A stretch of DNA of 64,000 nucleotides from Glandiceps talaboti (Eukaryota > Hemichordata > Enteropneusta > Spengelidae). The notes beneath the pieces were generated by a model. It did no database searches. It saw nothing but the letters and a program-made list of their open reading frames with translations, and was not told the DNA's origin. Location: positions 15,712,457 through 15,776,456 of the forward strand of contig NC_135564.1 in NCBI RefSeq assembly GCF_964340395.1. Direction: 5' to 3'. The position numbers were made by a program, and so were the translations under genes. How positions within the stretch are numbered: the stretch's first letter is position 1; each line of letters opens with the position of its first letter. Shown here in pieces: positions 14,834 through 31,740 of the stretch.

Positions 14834-17002
14834 GACAGAGAGAGACAGAGACAGACAGACAGAGACACAGACAGAGAGACACAGACAGAAAGAGAGACAC
14901 AGACAAACAGATCATACAGAGAGACAGAGACAGACAGACACAGAGAGAGACAGAGCAACAACAAGAACTTCTTAAGAGGTATCGTAAACCTAAATCAGAA
15001 TTTTATGTGGACACTTATGAGGACAACAGACAAATGGTTTACTCCAGAGTCCTCCTATATTTCATTTAATTGGATCAGTACACAGATATAAATTTCAAGG
15101 CTCCTTCTAACATTACCTATAAATCAAGACCTACCTAAACAATATTATTTATGATTTTCCCATCTCAGACTAAGGCTAAATCTTATGAGTTCTCCCTACA
15201 CCAAATGAATGCAACATTTCGATCCATTTATTAAGAACCTGATCACACAATATTTATTCAATCAATGTGAAGGGGGGGGGGGGGGGGGGGGGGGGAGGGG
15301 GGGGGGGTATCACTACAAGTTCCTAGACCTTTGGTACATGTACATGTAGATCAGAAGTATTTTTATGTCTGAATAAAGATAAATTGAGGAATATACAATG
15401 TACACTGTGCACCTCCTCAACTAGACAAGCATATTTTGGGGGGAAAGTTGGAAAAAATAATGACAATTTGGAATGTTTTGGATCATTCATAGTTCGAGCA
15501 CCACAGAACCAGTTTGTTATGAACATGCAAGTAAACACAGACAGATGCAGAACAACCAGGGTACATTTGTATATGATCCACATTTTCTGTTCATAGACAA
15601 AAAATAACTTGGCTTGTGTAACAATGATTATAATAAATTATTGCATCTGTATAGAGTCCCCATAGTAGTACATTTCTATTAGTTACTAGCAGTATATGTT
15701 TAAATGATTTAAATTTTTATGTTAAAATATGAACATTACAATGTATACTGAGGTTGTTATATACAAAAGTAGATTTTAACACCTGGGAGAAAACACTATC
15801 TGCTACATACATATTAAGTTATAACTCTTCCTCTACTAAATGTCTACATTAGGAACAGTATCTGAAGGTAATAGGTTTACATGTACAAAAAAAAACATGT
15901 ACCGGTATGTATAACGCAGTTTCAGAAGAGAAAATAACCCTCCCTACTTCAGTGAAGACAACTGCACAGTCAATCATGAACAAGCAAATGACATCTGCCT
16001 GACATACACACTTGCTCTAAAGTAGTACCGGTAAATAAAAAGAACAGTAACTGCCATACAAATGTAAATAGTAGACTGAGTGACAGGTTTTTTGAGAATT
16101 TAAAAAAAAAAAAAAAATTGCATCATCACACCATTTTAGACAAACTGTCCTGACCAGAAACAATTTTTTTCTTTTTTTTTGCCTAACATTTCAATCACAT
16201 GCTACTTGTCTTTTATGCAACCAAAATCAATACAGCGCTTGATGTAACACAGATGTCATTTCATGACGTCATGTATAGCAACACTTTGTAGCTTTCAAGA
16301 AAGCCTTCAATTCATCTGATGTAAATTATGAAATAAATTGATAATCTTACAAAAAAAATCCTGGTACCTTCTTTTCTTGTTCTTTTTCCTATTACCATCA
16401 GTTCTAATTTTAGCTTCAAGGGATAAAATTTATTGACTTCGCACAGGGTGATTTACAAAATGTATATTAGTAGTACATTGAACTCTACAATTTTATTTAA
16501 GTTGTCGATAACAATCCTTGATATTTCAATCATTTGTAATACATCCAGATTTTTACATATTTTACAAAAAAAGTGCATCTACCGAAAAGATAATAAAATT
16601 ATTGTATTAATATTAGGTAATTTGTTATCATTACAAATGCTTATTATATCACCAATATGATAAATGTATCTTTTACAATTACTTCAGATTTTAAAGAATA
16701 AAAAATATCAGTTTTTCAGGGTTTGTGTGTGTGTGTATGTATGTACATTTTGTACAAATGTCATAATGTATGTATGTATATTTTGTATGTATATATGTAC
16801 GTACGTACGTACGTACGTACGTACGTACGTACGTACGTACGTACATGTATGTGTGTATGTATGTATGTATGTATGTATATTTTGTATGTATATTATTATA
16901 TGTATGTAAATTGTATGTATGTATTATGTATGTATGTATGTAAATTATATGTATGTATGTATGTATGTACATGTATGTATGAACATGTGTGTATGTATGT
17001 AC

Positions 17003-17040
<38 letters not shown>

Positions 17041-20000
17041 TATGTGGGTGTCAGTCTGTCTGTATGTCTGTTTTCAGCATAGTCCTATCCTTAATCCTGC
17101 CACAGCCATCATTTTTTACATTAACTTGACCTGAAGTGGGATACTAGTAATTTGCCTGTGGTTCAATTATTGAGCTGTGCTAAGTTTTTTTTTACTCCTA
17201 ATACCAGTAATTGACAATTGCAACTGTTTTTTCTACTGTGATATCATACATGATGTAATAGCAACTTATTTATCAGAAGTGTTTTGAAAAATTGAAGAAA
17301 TACATAACCATGCCAGTACATTGTAAATATACAAAATCTGTTTAAGTAATAAAAGAAAATGTATGGTCAAACAGAGAGATTCATGTTTTGTTTTGACAGT
17401 CAATGTCATCTTTGACAGAGAAAAATGTATAAACAAACATCCATCATTACGACCTACTTTAAAGAAAGGTCAAACGACACAAAGGTTGCACACATTGCCT
17501 ACTTTACAACCCACAGGCACTTGAATCAATGTGTATGATTTTTAAAAAAAATATGTATGTAAATAAGTCTTATTTACATACAATACATATTTTTTTCTAC
17601 ACATTGATTTGAGTGCCTGTGTTACAACCAATACAGTAAAAGTCCAGTCAGACTTATTTCTACCTTTAGTGATTAGAATAGCCTGAATCCATGCTGCCCT
17701 GTCATACTAGTACTACTTGACAAGAATGTAAACTATTGTGTAGCAAAGTATATTTACCATGGAGACTTCAACAACTCAAAAAAAAAAAAGATGAATAACT
17801 GTGTATCATCATAACCTTAGTCATTTGAGATGAACAACTTAAGAACACAAAAAATATTTGTTAAAAAATAATTATTGAATCACAAATCATTTTTTTTTAA
17901 ATCATGTATTAAGATTGGGGACCTGTAGGACAAAGCTACACTATGTGAAGAATTTGATAACAGCTACTATAAGTGGTCAGTTCCAGAGATAGTCTATATG
18001 ATATGACATTCACGCCACAGTACCAGCTACCACTCCAAGTCTGAAAGGGTTGAACATATGCAATGTACCTTACAGTCTATGCCTGAGGCTGCAATGGACT
18101 GTACACTCCTTTTAGAGTTTAGTTTTGAAATCTAACCTTTTATTTATTTATACACCAAAAGTACTGTAAGCTCAAACTGTAAGCAGTCCCAACATCCTCA
18201 TTGTTGCTACCATATTTCTGGGGACTTACAGAGAGTGACCAAGTATAATTAAACATTAATTAACAACAAGGTGCCAATATTTCACTCCTGGGTCAATGAT
18301 TGCATTACTAGCTTAAATCGTTGAGGTACATAGGTCTCCCCTTTATATACCTCCATGCCTAATGGGACAATATAGAGTTATTAGTGCATGTACAATAATA
18401 TGCATATCAAATAAGCTACACTGTAGTTGTGATTAGATTAATTTCATTTGTTAAATCTGTACTATGTGTTTTTATATGCCAACAACAACATGGTCATTAT
18501 CTATTCAATATATACCAGCTGTTCCATTCCTGATCCTGTAACATCTTGAAGTACTATCATCACAATGAAACTACCCACAACCTATTCTTTGGCCACATAC
18601 AATGCATAAACATATCCCTCTTCCTAACATGCAGTCATGAGGGCCAATAAAAATTATTCCTACATGAGTATTATTTTTTTTTTTTTAAGTAGGAAATCTT
18701 ACTCAAAACAATCCTGGGTGACTCTATGCATGGATGTTGGGTATATTATGGAAGCATATGCAGTATAACCCACATGGGTAGATGTACTGGGTCCCATTAG
18801 CTTTGACAAAACAAAATAACTGAATTTGCATAACAATGGAGTGTTGTTATTCTTCTCCAAGGTTACTTGTTGTCTAACTTTAAGTTAGGAAAAAATCTGA
18901 CTTGAAGTCTTTCAAAAATATCCTTGATTGGTAATAAAATTGGGAAATTTTTAGAGTTCATGAAATGTGCATCTACCTTGAAGTTTTTCATAATTTGTCC
19001 CCATGTTTTAACAAACTACTTCGTGAGAAGTTATCTCTCCCATTTCTCCTAGTAGATTTTAATAGAATATAAATAGTTTCATTTTTAATCTAAATAAAAA
19101 AAACTTCAACATCAAAAGCCCCTTTAATTTTAATCCCATTTATTTTTTGAACAAATTTTTAAGACAGGGTCATTGTGTTATTTCTCTAAATACAGATCGT
19201 TAAAAAAATACTACAAATACATCTACATCATCTACATCATTACATGTAAGATTTTTTTTCCCTTCTAGTTTTACACACATTCACCGTTATCATTTAGACA
19301 CTGGAAACTGTAAGTTAATGTGTCGATCTTTACAACAAAAGAGAATCCATATCCGTCTAGTATCCGTCTTCTACTGGGTCTAGCTGATTCGAAGGCGGAT
19401 ATTTGGTAAAATAAATCAATGCGTGTAGTCTGAACACAGGAAGTTTATATTTCATAATGAACGACTACCTTTCCCCGTTTGACACGTGTAAATTTGGAAA
19501 GCAAGACTTCTCACGCTAGTACAACCTTCAAAATAATTTTCTGGCACACTTATTACATCGATTGAGGTCACGTTCCTAAAAAGAGGCAATTTAAACTTGT
19601 AAATCGATAGCTACCCCGTTACATTGTAAGGGTGGCTGCTACTATATTGATATTATTCAGCTGGGCCTGCGGTTGAACAAAAGGAACAATGCTACGAACT
19701 GCCACGAATACAAGCGTCTGGCTTTCCTGATACATTTTATTTGTACCTGGATGTCAATACTTCAAATAATTTTGATACACAACATAACAGTATAATCTAT
19801 CGATATATATTATTGTAGTATACTCGTCTCTCTGGTCGTCTGTTCTATACGTCGTCATTTTGCCAGTGTGTGACGTCGTTTTGTTTCTGTAAACATACCC
19901 AATGTACGATTTAAATAGATGCGGTACGGGTTATATAACAGGAAGTTGTACTGCGAACGTAAACAAAGTCTCCGAACTCAAGCCATTTCGTACAAAGGGC

Positions 20001-20512
20001 AATATATTAAAGTACATGGTCTGATGGTGGTAAAGCCATGGTCAGAGAGCTAAAGAGACCAAGGTTATCAAACATACCGTCATATCCGGTTTCCCCGATT
20101 ATAAATTATATTGGTATGGATGTAACGTTATCTAAGTTGACTGCCATGATAATATAAACTGTACCGTACTTTAAATGGTATATTTGCCATTTAATTATGT
20201 ACCTTCTTCCCTTGAATGAAACTAATCTTGATACTGGTCTAAATAGTTTGTCTTTGAAACACATTTTACACAATCAGACCTGAATAAAGCTGAGTCGGCA
20301 TGTGATCGTGACACGTACCGCCTCCGCTGCGCCGCCATCTGCCGGCAAAATGCCGGTATCATGATTACGGCAATTTTACCTACGTACCTTGTTCGGTAAA
20401 ATCTTCGCACGATTGCTTTCCTGCTCTCTCCAACAAAGTCATTCCACGAGTCCTTGCCTTCTTCGAGTTCGTAGATCCTTGGTTCTGTGACGGCAAAACG
20501 GGCTTCTGCCAT
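337..20512 (-). CDS. CPT1: Carnitine O-palmitoyltransferase 1, N-terminal nine exons (3' part outside window)
   Basis: CPT1 moves long-chain acyl groups from CoA to carnitine at the mitochondrial outer membrane and is the malonyl-CoA-controlled step of fatty acid oxidation. Coding exons, in gene order: 20388-20512, 8997-9151, 6411-6533, 5081-5292, 3751-3836, 3197-3301, 2671-2802, 1242-1296, 337-466. All junctions are GT-AG and phases agree, giving 374 codons of the family's usual ~770. The start MAEARFAV resembles vertebrate MAEAHQAV. Two hydrophobic segments follow: one near residues 50-70 (NLGVTVGATSAVMATDI) and one near 98-120 (FRIFLISSSVGFFFFFVLL). Family blocks include [51 protein letters not shown] and RGTIPLCMNQYERAFST. 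The catalytic His lies further downstream, outside the window. Glu3, needed for malonyl-CoA inhibition in rat CPT1A, is kept, while the His5 position is Arg. Intron 1 is about 11.2 kb. The family call is very secure; the vertebrate paralogue (1A/1B/1C) cannot be assigned. Confidence 0.95.
1388..1545. repeat. Foldback element (near-perfect hairpin) in a CPT1 intron
   Basis: Arms of about 75 bp (1388-1466 and 1472-1545) are reverse complements with few mismatches. They share TATTATTCCCC / GGGGGAAAATA ends and GTCACTATGAGTC / GACTCGTCATAGTGAC around a tiny loop. It looks like a palindromic MITE. It sits about 90 bp on the transcriptionally upstream side of the exon at 1242-1296. Confidence 0.75.
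1622..1801. repeat. Inverted repeat with ~41-bp arms
   Basis: CAGAACCAATGATGTAGACA at 1622 is matched in reverse complement by the arm ending at 1801, with one or two mismatches over about 41 bp. About 95 bp lies between the arms. Likely a non-autonomous DNA element; no coding potential is seen. Confidence 0.7.
2046..2183. repeat. Foldback element with ~55-bp arms
   Basis: Ends CAATAATGTATGCCCTCCCAG and CTGGGAGGGCGTACATTATTG are inverted. The arms stay paired through CCATAATGGAC and GCAAACTTTG to a short GC-rich loop (GAGGCGACAGCCGA). Likely a palindromic MITE inside the CPT1 intron. Confidence 0.75.
2193..2581. mobile_element. Candidate MITE with 27-bp terminal inverted repeats
   Basis: TATAGTTTTGCCAATTCCAG (2193 onward, continuing to GTGAATTT) is mirrored at 2555-2581 with two or three mismatches. 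The 389-bp interior has no reading frame of note. The end lies 90 bp from the CPT1 exon at 2671-2802. Confidence 0.6.
3891..4383. repeat. 44-bp minisatellite, about 11 copies, in a CPT1 intron
   Basis: The unit begins ACAGCTAAAATGATGTAGGC and continues TTGGTGTTTCACTCATGGGA CATT. Copies differ by a few substitutions (ATATAGG/ATGTAGG, CACTCAT/CAGTCAT) and one 4-5-bp insertion. It lies between CPT1 exons 3751-3836 and 5081-5292. Confidence 0.9.
6654..6913. repeat. Long foldback element (~120-bp arms)
   Basis: The arm at 6654-6774 and the arm at 6788-6913 are reverse complements at about 85-90 percent by eye. Shared blocks include TTTACCTTTAGTTCATCGTA and TAGATAAGC / GTATCTACAC. The loop is short. 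It would make a strong hairpin in the CPT1 pre-mRNA. Likely a palindromic MITE; no terminal duplication was identified with confidence. Confidence 0.75.
6944..7110. repeat. Dispersed repeat, copy 1 (GGTGGTAAGTAGG / CTACCTGAGTTCCC family)
   Basis: Shares TTTTTGTTAAGGGTGGTAAG, AAATCTACCTGAGTT and CATTTTACC...GGGGTTC blocks with sequence at 63904-64000 (same orientation) and about 25663-25735 (opposite orientation). Family unknown and boundaries approximate. Confidence 0.55.
8259..8599. mobile_element. Palindromic MITE, copy A (intron 2 of CPT1)
   Basis: Begins TTAAAGTGGCCATATGGATG and ends with the inverse, ATATGTCCACTTTAA. The two halves are inverted around AATGTTTGTTATTATACGTA with its mirror ATAACAAACATTTTA. 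It shares structure and sequence with copy B at 9274-9612. No coding content. Confidence 0.8.
8997..9151 (-). CDS. CPT1: CPT1 coding exon 2 (first membrane segment)
   Basis: Reads NLIQNGLYPTSLWNLGVTVG and continues to SVNRRLWGLQHYMYLPSG, the first transmembrane segment and loop of CPT1. The acceptor is CCACAG and the donor is CAG|GTGAGA. The exon lies between two copies of the same palindromic repeat (8259-8599 and 9274-9612). Confidence 0.9.
9274..9612. mobile_element. Palindromic MITE, copy B (intron 1 of CPT1)
   Basis: TTAAAGTGGCCATATGGATG at the start and CATCCATATGGCCCCTTTAA at the end are inverted. The centre is the pair TGTTTGTTATTGTATGTACA / ACAACAAAC. Same family as copy A, with more complete outer arms. 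The two copies lie about 120 and 400 bp either side of CPT1 exon 2. Confidence 0.8.
9960..10320. repeat. Dispersed repeat ending in (ACAG)n with degenerate internal ~130-bp duplication
   Basis: The phrases TTTTTGAGTTTTAAGTTTTT...GACC and TTTTTGACTTTAAGTTG recur. The unit ends in CACACAAACAGACAGACAGA then CTATTACTACCGCACTAGTA. The fragment near 41.55-41.72 kb has the same kind of end (GGACAGACATCACCATTTTA then TTACCGCCTG), so these may be copies of one non-autonomous family. Confidence 0.5.
10950..12060. repeat. 20-bp minisatellite (TATATTTCTATG(C/T)CATCATG)n
   Basis: About 50 units of TATATTTCTATGCCATCATG, with C/T, A/G and occasional TTG or GA insertions. The most regular part is 11340-11900. 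Because 20 is not a multiple of 3, the three + frames all read the same 20-residue repeat, and the array happens to lack stops, giving open frames of up to about 296 codons. These are not genes. It lies in CPT1 intron 1. Confidence 0.95.
13806..14010. repeat. Direct repeat pair, copy 1
   Basis: Starts AAATAACCCTCCCTACTTCA, includes ACACTTGCTCTAAAGTA, GAGTGACAGG and CACACCATTTTAGA, and ends GAAACAATTTTTTTC. It matches 15934-16176 in the same orientation with indels. Either a local duplication or two insertions of one repeat. Confidence 0.75.
14802..14960. repeat. (GA)n / (GACA)n microsatellite
   Basis: Perfect GA repeats grade into GAGACA and GACA repeats. The purine strand is +. Reading frames here consist only of Arg/Glu/Thr/Asp repeats. 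Confidence 0.95.
15272..15307. repeat. Poly-G tract (about 35 G with one A)
   Basis: An uninterrupted G run is broken once by A at 15296. It could form a G-quadruplex. Shorter G or C runs (10-20 bases) occur at about 13727, 26587, 28194, 31007, 44433, 44913 and 52161. Confidence 0.9.
15934..16176. repeat. Direct repeat pair, copy 2
   Basis: Same ordered blocks as 13806-14010, but with a longer middle holding two extra segments (AATCATGAACAAGCAAATGA and AGTACCGGTAAATAAAAAGA). The two copies are 2.1 kb apart in CPT1 intron 1. Confidence 0.75.
16725..17040. repeat. TATG microsatellite with an internal perfect (GTAC)n block and a GT tail
   Basis: TATG repeats with a central self-complementary GTAC block at about 16797-16844 (12 units), then TATG again and a (GT)n run at about 17006-17038. 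Open frames across it are Met-Tyr-Val-Cys repeats, not genes. Confidence 0.95.
17513..17621. repeat. Foldback hairpin (~50-bp arms)
   Basis: ACAGGCACTTGAATCAATGT at the start is mirrored by ACATTGATTTGAGTGCCTGT at the end. The inner arms (AAAAAAATATGTATGTAAAT / inverse) pair almost to the centre. A short palindromic MITE is most likely. Confidence 0.8.
20388..20512 (-). CDS. CPT1: CPT1 coding exon 1 (regulatory N-terminus)
   Basis: Encodes the first 41 residues plus two bases of the next codon. It starts at ATG and ends at an AAG|GTACGT donor. The open frame continues past the donor to 20222, but that extension does not resemble CPT1. Joining to the exon at 9151 restores Arg-Asn-Leu-Ile-Gln and the conserved first membrane segment. 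The N-terminus is the malonyl-CoA-sensing tail in characterised CPT1 enzymes. Confidence 0.9.
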
Positions 20513-22401
20513 AATTCCGTTTTATTTTGATGGCGTGAGCGACTGCTATGCTATCAGTCTGCCAGAGCCACTTTCATCTCTTTCACTACTGTCTGTATGT
20601 TCCGGAAGGCACTATTAGTACATGCGGGGGTGGTCGCTTGTGATTTAGGGTCACATTTCACACTGGGATACGGGAATTACCGAATCATCATATCCGACCG
20701 TTTGTCTGTAATTAGGGACTGAACTTTGAAGCGAATGAAAAAGAACTTTGATGTGTACCAACCACGGTCGCACTTTTATCTACACGAAAGTCATAGACAT
20801 ACCAACTGATTATTACGATATCAACTTTGGCACAGCTGAAAACACCTGGCTGGTCATATAAAACGCTACAGACAGGTAGACAAAATTACAATTTAGAAAC
20901 AAAACACAAGAAATACTCTTCCGATTTAAATGACACATTTATCACGAATATCATTTAAAATTAAAATGCACGTGGAATACAAAAATGAAATAATTAATTG
21001 TAAATAAAAATGACAATAACTTATAAACATCGTCTCTCCACTAACGGTGTATTACAAATTGAATGTTTATCTAGCGTTTGCGAACTCGGACGAAGCTTAC
21101 GGTTGTTGTATACGTAAAAATATCTCTTATTATTTAGTTTCTCAAGGCGCAATAGTGGAAACCCAAAAGCGCTACCCCAAGCATAGTGATCTGAAGTGAT
21201 AACGAATTCGAAATACAAGTAGTTTATTTTAGTCTCAAAATAATTAGCATATTTTGGTTGTACAGTAATCGTCAGCAGAAACAATGAGTAGAAATGTGCC
21301 GATTTATACGTACTTGTAAACTGCTTTTTATAATTCAAGTTGAATTTATTTATATTTTATATTTTCGGAAGTAGTGCCGCTGACATCTTTATTATCTTTT
21401 ACTATTTTTTTTTCAAAATTTTTTATTTGTCACTGCGAATTACGTGCTATTTCGGGATATTTGTTTGACGAAACAAGTTTAGGGTCGGCAAGGACAAACT
21501 ATTTAGGGTCGGGTCAGCGGAAAGACACTATTTGTTTTACCCTAAATGAGCATTTGCAAAAGTCTGGGTGCAGTTGTACCTTTGGACTTCAAACCACCGA
21601 AACCAACAATTTCTTTAGATTTTGAAACTAATTTTCCATTATTTTTAGAGTAGTCTCTAGTTTTGTTTTGTTCTTTGGGTTTTTTTTTTAAACATTTTAA
21701 TAAAAGTGTGTTCTTCTGTGTGAAACAATGACATGTAGACTACTGGGAAAAAGTCGGTGAACACGTACAGCCATTGGCAGACTACTTGTAACTGGAGAAA
21801 TTCTTTTTTTAAAGAAGAAAAAAGACTTGGACATTTTCCTTTAAAAGACTAAAAGTGAATATGAGGAACTGTAGCTCCATGGATTAAGAAGTGTCGGAGT
21901 CCTGGGAACGCAAAATTATTTCCAGAGCTTGAAGATAAATCATTATATGAAGACATTTCAGAGTCCTCCAGCGCATATTTCAAGAGCTAGAGGGACTGGT
22001 GTCAGTCAAGCATACCAAAGACTAGACTGTAGGCAGTTACTTGTGCCTTTTTAAATCACAATATCGTTATTTAACTTAGTAAAATGCTACTTTAAATCGA
22101 TATAAAAAGCCATACACTTTCATGGTATTATGATGATTGAATGTGCTACATGTAATTCAGTGGCACAGCACATACGTGAAAGATTTGCAGCAAGGTATTA
22201 TTTTGTAAATATTCCAATATTTGGTTTGAATAATTTACAAAATAAGTGGTAAATTGTACACACAGCTATTCTTCTATTCCTCGTGTAAACCTTGTGGTTG
22301 AAAATGGTTTTAGTTCAAAGACATTGAAGTATTTTACTGAGTTGAATGTGAAATAATGAAGAGAGAGAGAGAGAGACAGAGAGACAGAGAGACAGAGAGA
22401 C

Positions 22402-22471
<70 letters not shown>

Positions 22472-24607
22472 TGGCACAGAAACACACACATGCACAGAGA
22501 CAGACAGAACACACTGATTTGCTGTTTGTTGAAACAATGAACGGAGAAAGATGGTAATTGGTTGTATCTATACAGATCTAGGCCTACATGTACTGCAATC
22601 TCTAAAACAGAGCTCTCTCCTTGGACCATTAGAAAGATACCACGTGAAGAGGACAGTTGTGTTTGCCATTATTCATTCATAATATACATCTATTTTGATA
22701 ATGGGAAAATGACACACACAAAATATATTGAACAGAAATAGATGCTAGAAGTGAGGAAATTTTACTCCCTTTGTTATGATTGAAAGCATGCATGTATAAA
22801 CTTGGTGGAATCGATGGTGCAAGGGTTAAAGAACTTTTGCTTCACAATAACCGTACACAGCAAGAGGACAATTTTTCTAGTGTATGATACTTAGTAAGGG
22901 AAATATTCTGCTAGTGTAACATACCACACATTTAATGTCATGTTCTAAATTAGAGATGCATGTGTGGTTATCATCAGGGTCAATGGTCATCAACCTTTTG
23001 TGTCTCAAAGTCCAATACTAACAGCCAAACCTGTCCATAGTTTGGAACAAATTCAGATATTTCTATGGTGATGATATCTGGGTAGATTTCATAAAATGTA
23101 CCTATGCTTCCAACACAACAAAAGCAGATAAAATTGTGACAAATAATTATGTGAATGCAGGAACTGTCAGAATATAATCAAAATTTTTATATAGATGAAC
23201 TGTTTACGAAATATACCACTGGAATTTTTTCCTTGGGTATACCAACAAAAAATATACTAGTAATTTTCAGTCTCAGGTTCTCACGTCAGTGCAGTGTTAT
23301 CTGTTCAGTAGAGCCACGGATAATTCTTTCATTCAGGTCCAACCTTTTTTTCTAACTCTGCCAAGCAACTGTTTTCCACAGCTGTATGTAAAGGGGAAAG
23401 CCACTCCAGGAAATAAAGGCAGTTTCTGCATAAACTTTGGGTTCTGGAGAGTCATTGTAAGATTTCACATCACACAAATTTCACACAATTGCCCAGACAC
23501 ACCGAATTGAAACTATATTTCACCTCTATTGTTGTTTCACAAATTTCACACAATTGCCCAGACACACCAAATTGAAACTATATTTCACCTCCATTGTTGT
23601 TTCATGGGACTTAGCAAACTTGCATATGTATTAGCTGAATAATGAATATGCATGACTCCAAAGTGCTTATTACCATGAATTCGATATTTGAAAATACAAT
23701 GTATGTTACAGTTCAGGTTGGAAAGCGCTTTACAAAAATAGTATGTATTGGTGACAGGAGGGTAAACCACTACTCTGTAACACATTGGTCAACCACTCCC
23801 ATGAGACGAGGCCAGCCAGTGAGGGCAGAATGACATGATGTATCTTACAGTCTAGTGAACTACTAAATCACAAAAAAAGAGAAAACCACCGATTGGACTG
23901 TTATCAAAATTAGTCACGTATTTTGAAAGTGTGTGCACATAATTTGAAATAAAAAGAAGTCAAAATCGTGTCATTAAAATTTTTTATTATTATGACTAAG
24001 TATGACTGCTTAGCAAGAAATCTACAAATCTGAGTTTAGGAGTACATTGTACATCATGCAACAAACTTGAAGTTACACTAGCTGCAACAAGATGTTTTTG
24101 TATTATATATAATCACTTAATCAGAATATCATACATCCTGCACAGTACTGAATCACATGTTTGTAGATATTTTAGTTTCTTGGTCGACATTACAACTTCT
24201 ACATACTACACATGCATTACTACAGATACGTGTGAGTATAAGTCAACCTTCTTGTTCAATTTTGAGTCTAGCATAAGGTAAAATGTTATTGCAGGTACTG
24301 AGAATTGAAAAAAAGAAAAGAAACGCCAGTTCATCATATAACATGATCATCACCTTTGAAAACTTCTTATAATGATATCACTCATTAAATAGTCTGTGCA
24401 TAATGTCTCCCATTTTGTCCTGTGCATTCCATGCTAATTGTAATATGCAAGCATGCAACCAATGTCAAAATATCCATATGAATATGCAAATGAGATCATG
24501 AATATGCAAATGATTTTTTATTCAAAATGTCCTACTTCCATATTTGGTAGTCTGAGACCTTTTAGCACATTGTTGAGAAGTGTGTTGGATGAGAGGTTAA
24601 TCTTTGT
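20513..24607. other. Spacer between CPT1 and ISOC2 with no gene seen
   Basis: Holds the CPT1 upstream region (20.5-20.9 kb, more GC-rich, likely promoter, no element assigned), a (GA)n tract at 22361-22469, and a repeat at about 23.38-23.84 kb that contains a ~70-bp tandem duplication (TTTCACACAATTGCCCAGAC seen twice). That repeat resembles the element at 52557-52965 in the RLR intron. Short open frames have no family similarity. Confidence 0.6.
22361..22469. repeat. (GA)n microsatellite
   Basis: GA repeats with GACA interruptions in the first third and a pure GA run after about 22405. Confidence 0.95.
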
Positions 24608-31215
<6,608 letters not shown>

Positions 31216-31489
31216 TTTGTTAGAAAAGACTCGTAAGTTAATGATTAATTTCTATTGATGAACCCCTAACCTACCAAAAACTGATTATTGTGAATGTTGC
31301 CTCTCCAGAGGGCGCCACAGGGCAAAAAAAAACTTGAAATGCAATACAGAAACCGTACAGTTGATACTTATGTGAACTGCAAATGCGCTCCCGAAGGTTA
31401 GGTTTTGAAGAGCGAGGGCTGAATTTAGATTTTTTTTAAATGTGAAATGTTAAAATATGCAAAACTATTGCCAATCTATTATTGAAATT

Positions 31490-31538
<49 letters not shown>

Positions 31539-31740
31539 TTGTTTTTGTTTTTAAAGACGAGTCTGGTATTATCTTAACTGTGTTTATGCTTTATATGTCA
31601 TCCCAATAAGTTATTTTCTTGTATTGGGCTTGTATTGTGCCTCTCTGAAATAGAGTGATAAAAGTGATAAAAAGAGTGGGCAAATCTGATTTAGAAGAGC
31701 CATGCTGTAGACCACAGGGTTAGGGAGCCCATGCATAGTG
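31216..31740. other. ISOC2 upstream region with (TTG)n microsatellite
   Basis: The first 100 bp is the likely ISOC2 promoter; no TATA box was assigned. A (TTG)n run lies at about 31491-31536. Nothing else is recognised. Confidence 0.5.

Larger units (their letters stand above)
9152..20387 (-). other. CPT1 intron 1 (about 11.2 kb), no other gene seen
   Basis: Contains a palindromic MITE copy, a 20-bp minisatellite (about 10.95-12.05 kb), duplicated repeat segments at 13.8 and 15.9 kb, GA/GACA and G tracts, a large TATG/TACG microsatellite (16.72-17.04 kb) and a foldback at 17.5 kb. I found no exon-like sequence with family similarity on either strand. The stretch 17.7-20.3 kb is AT-rich and shows nothing recognisable. 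Confidence 0.7.
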
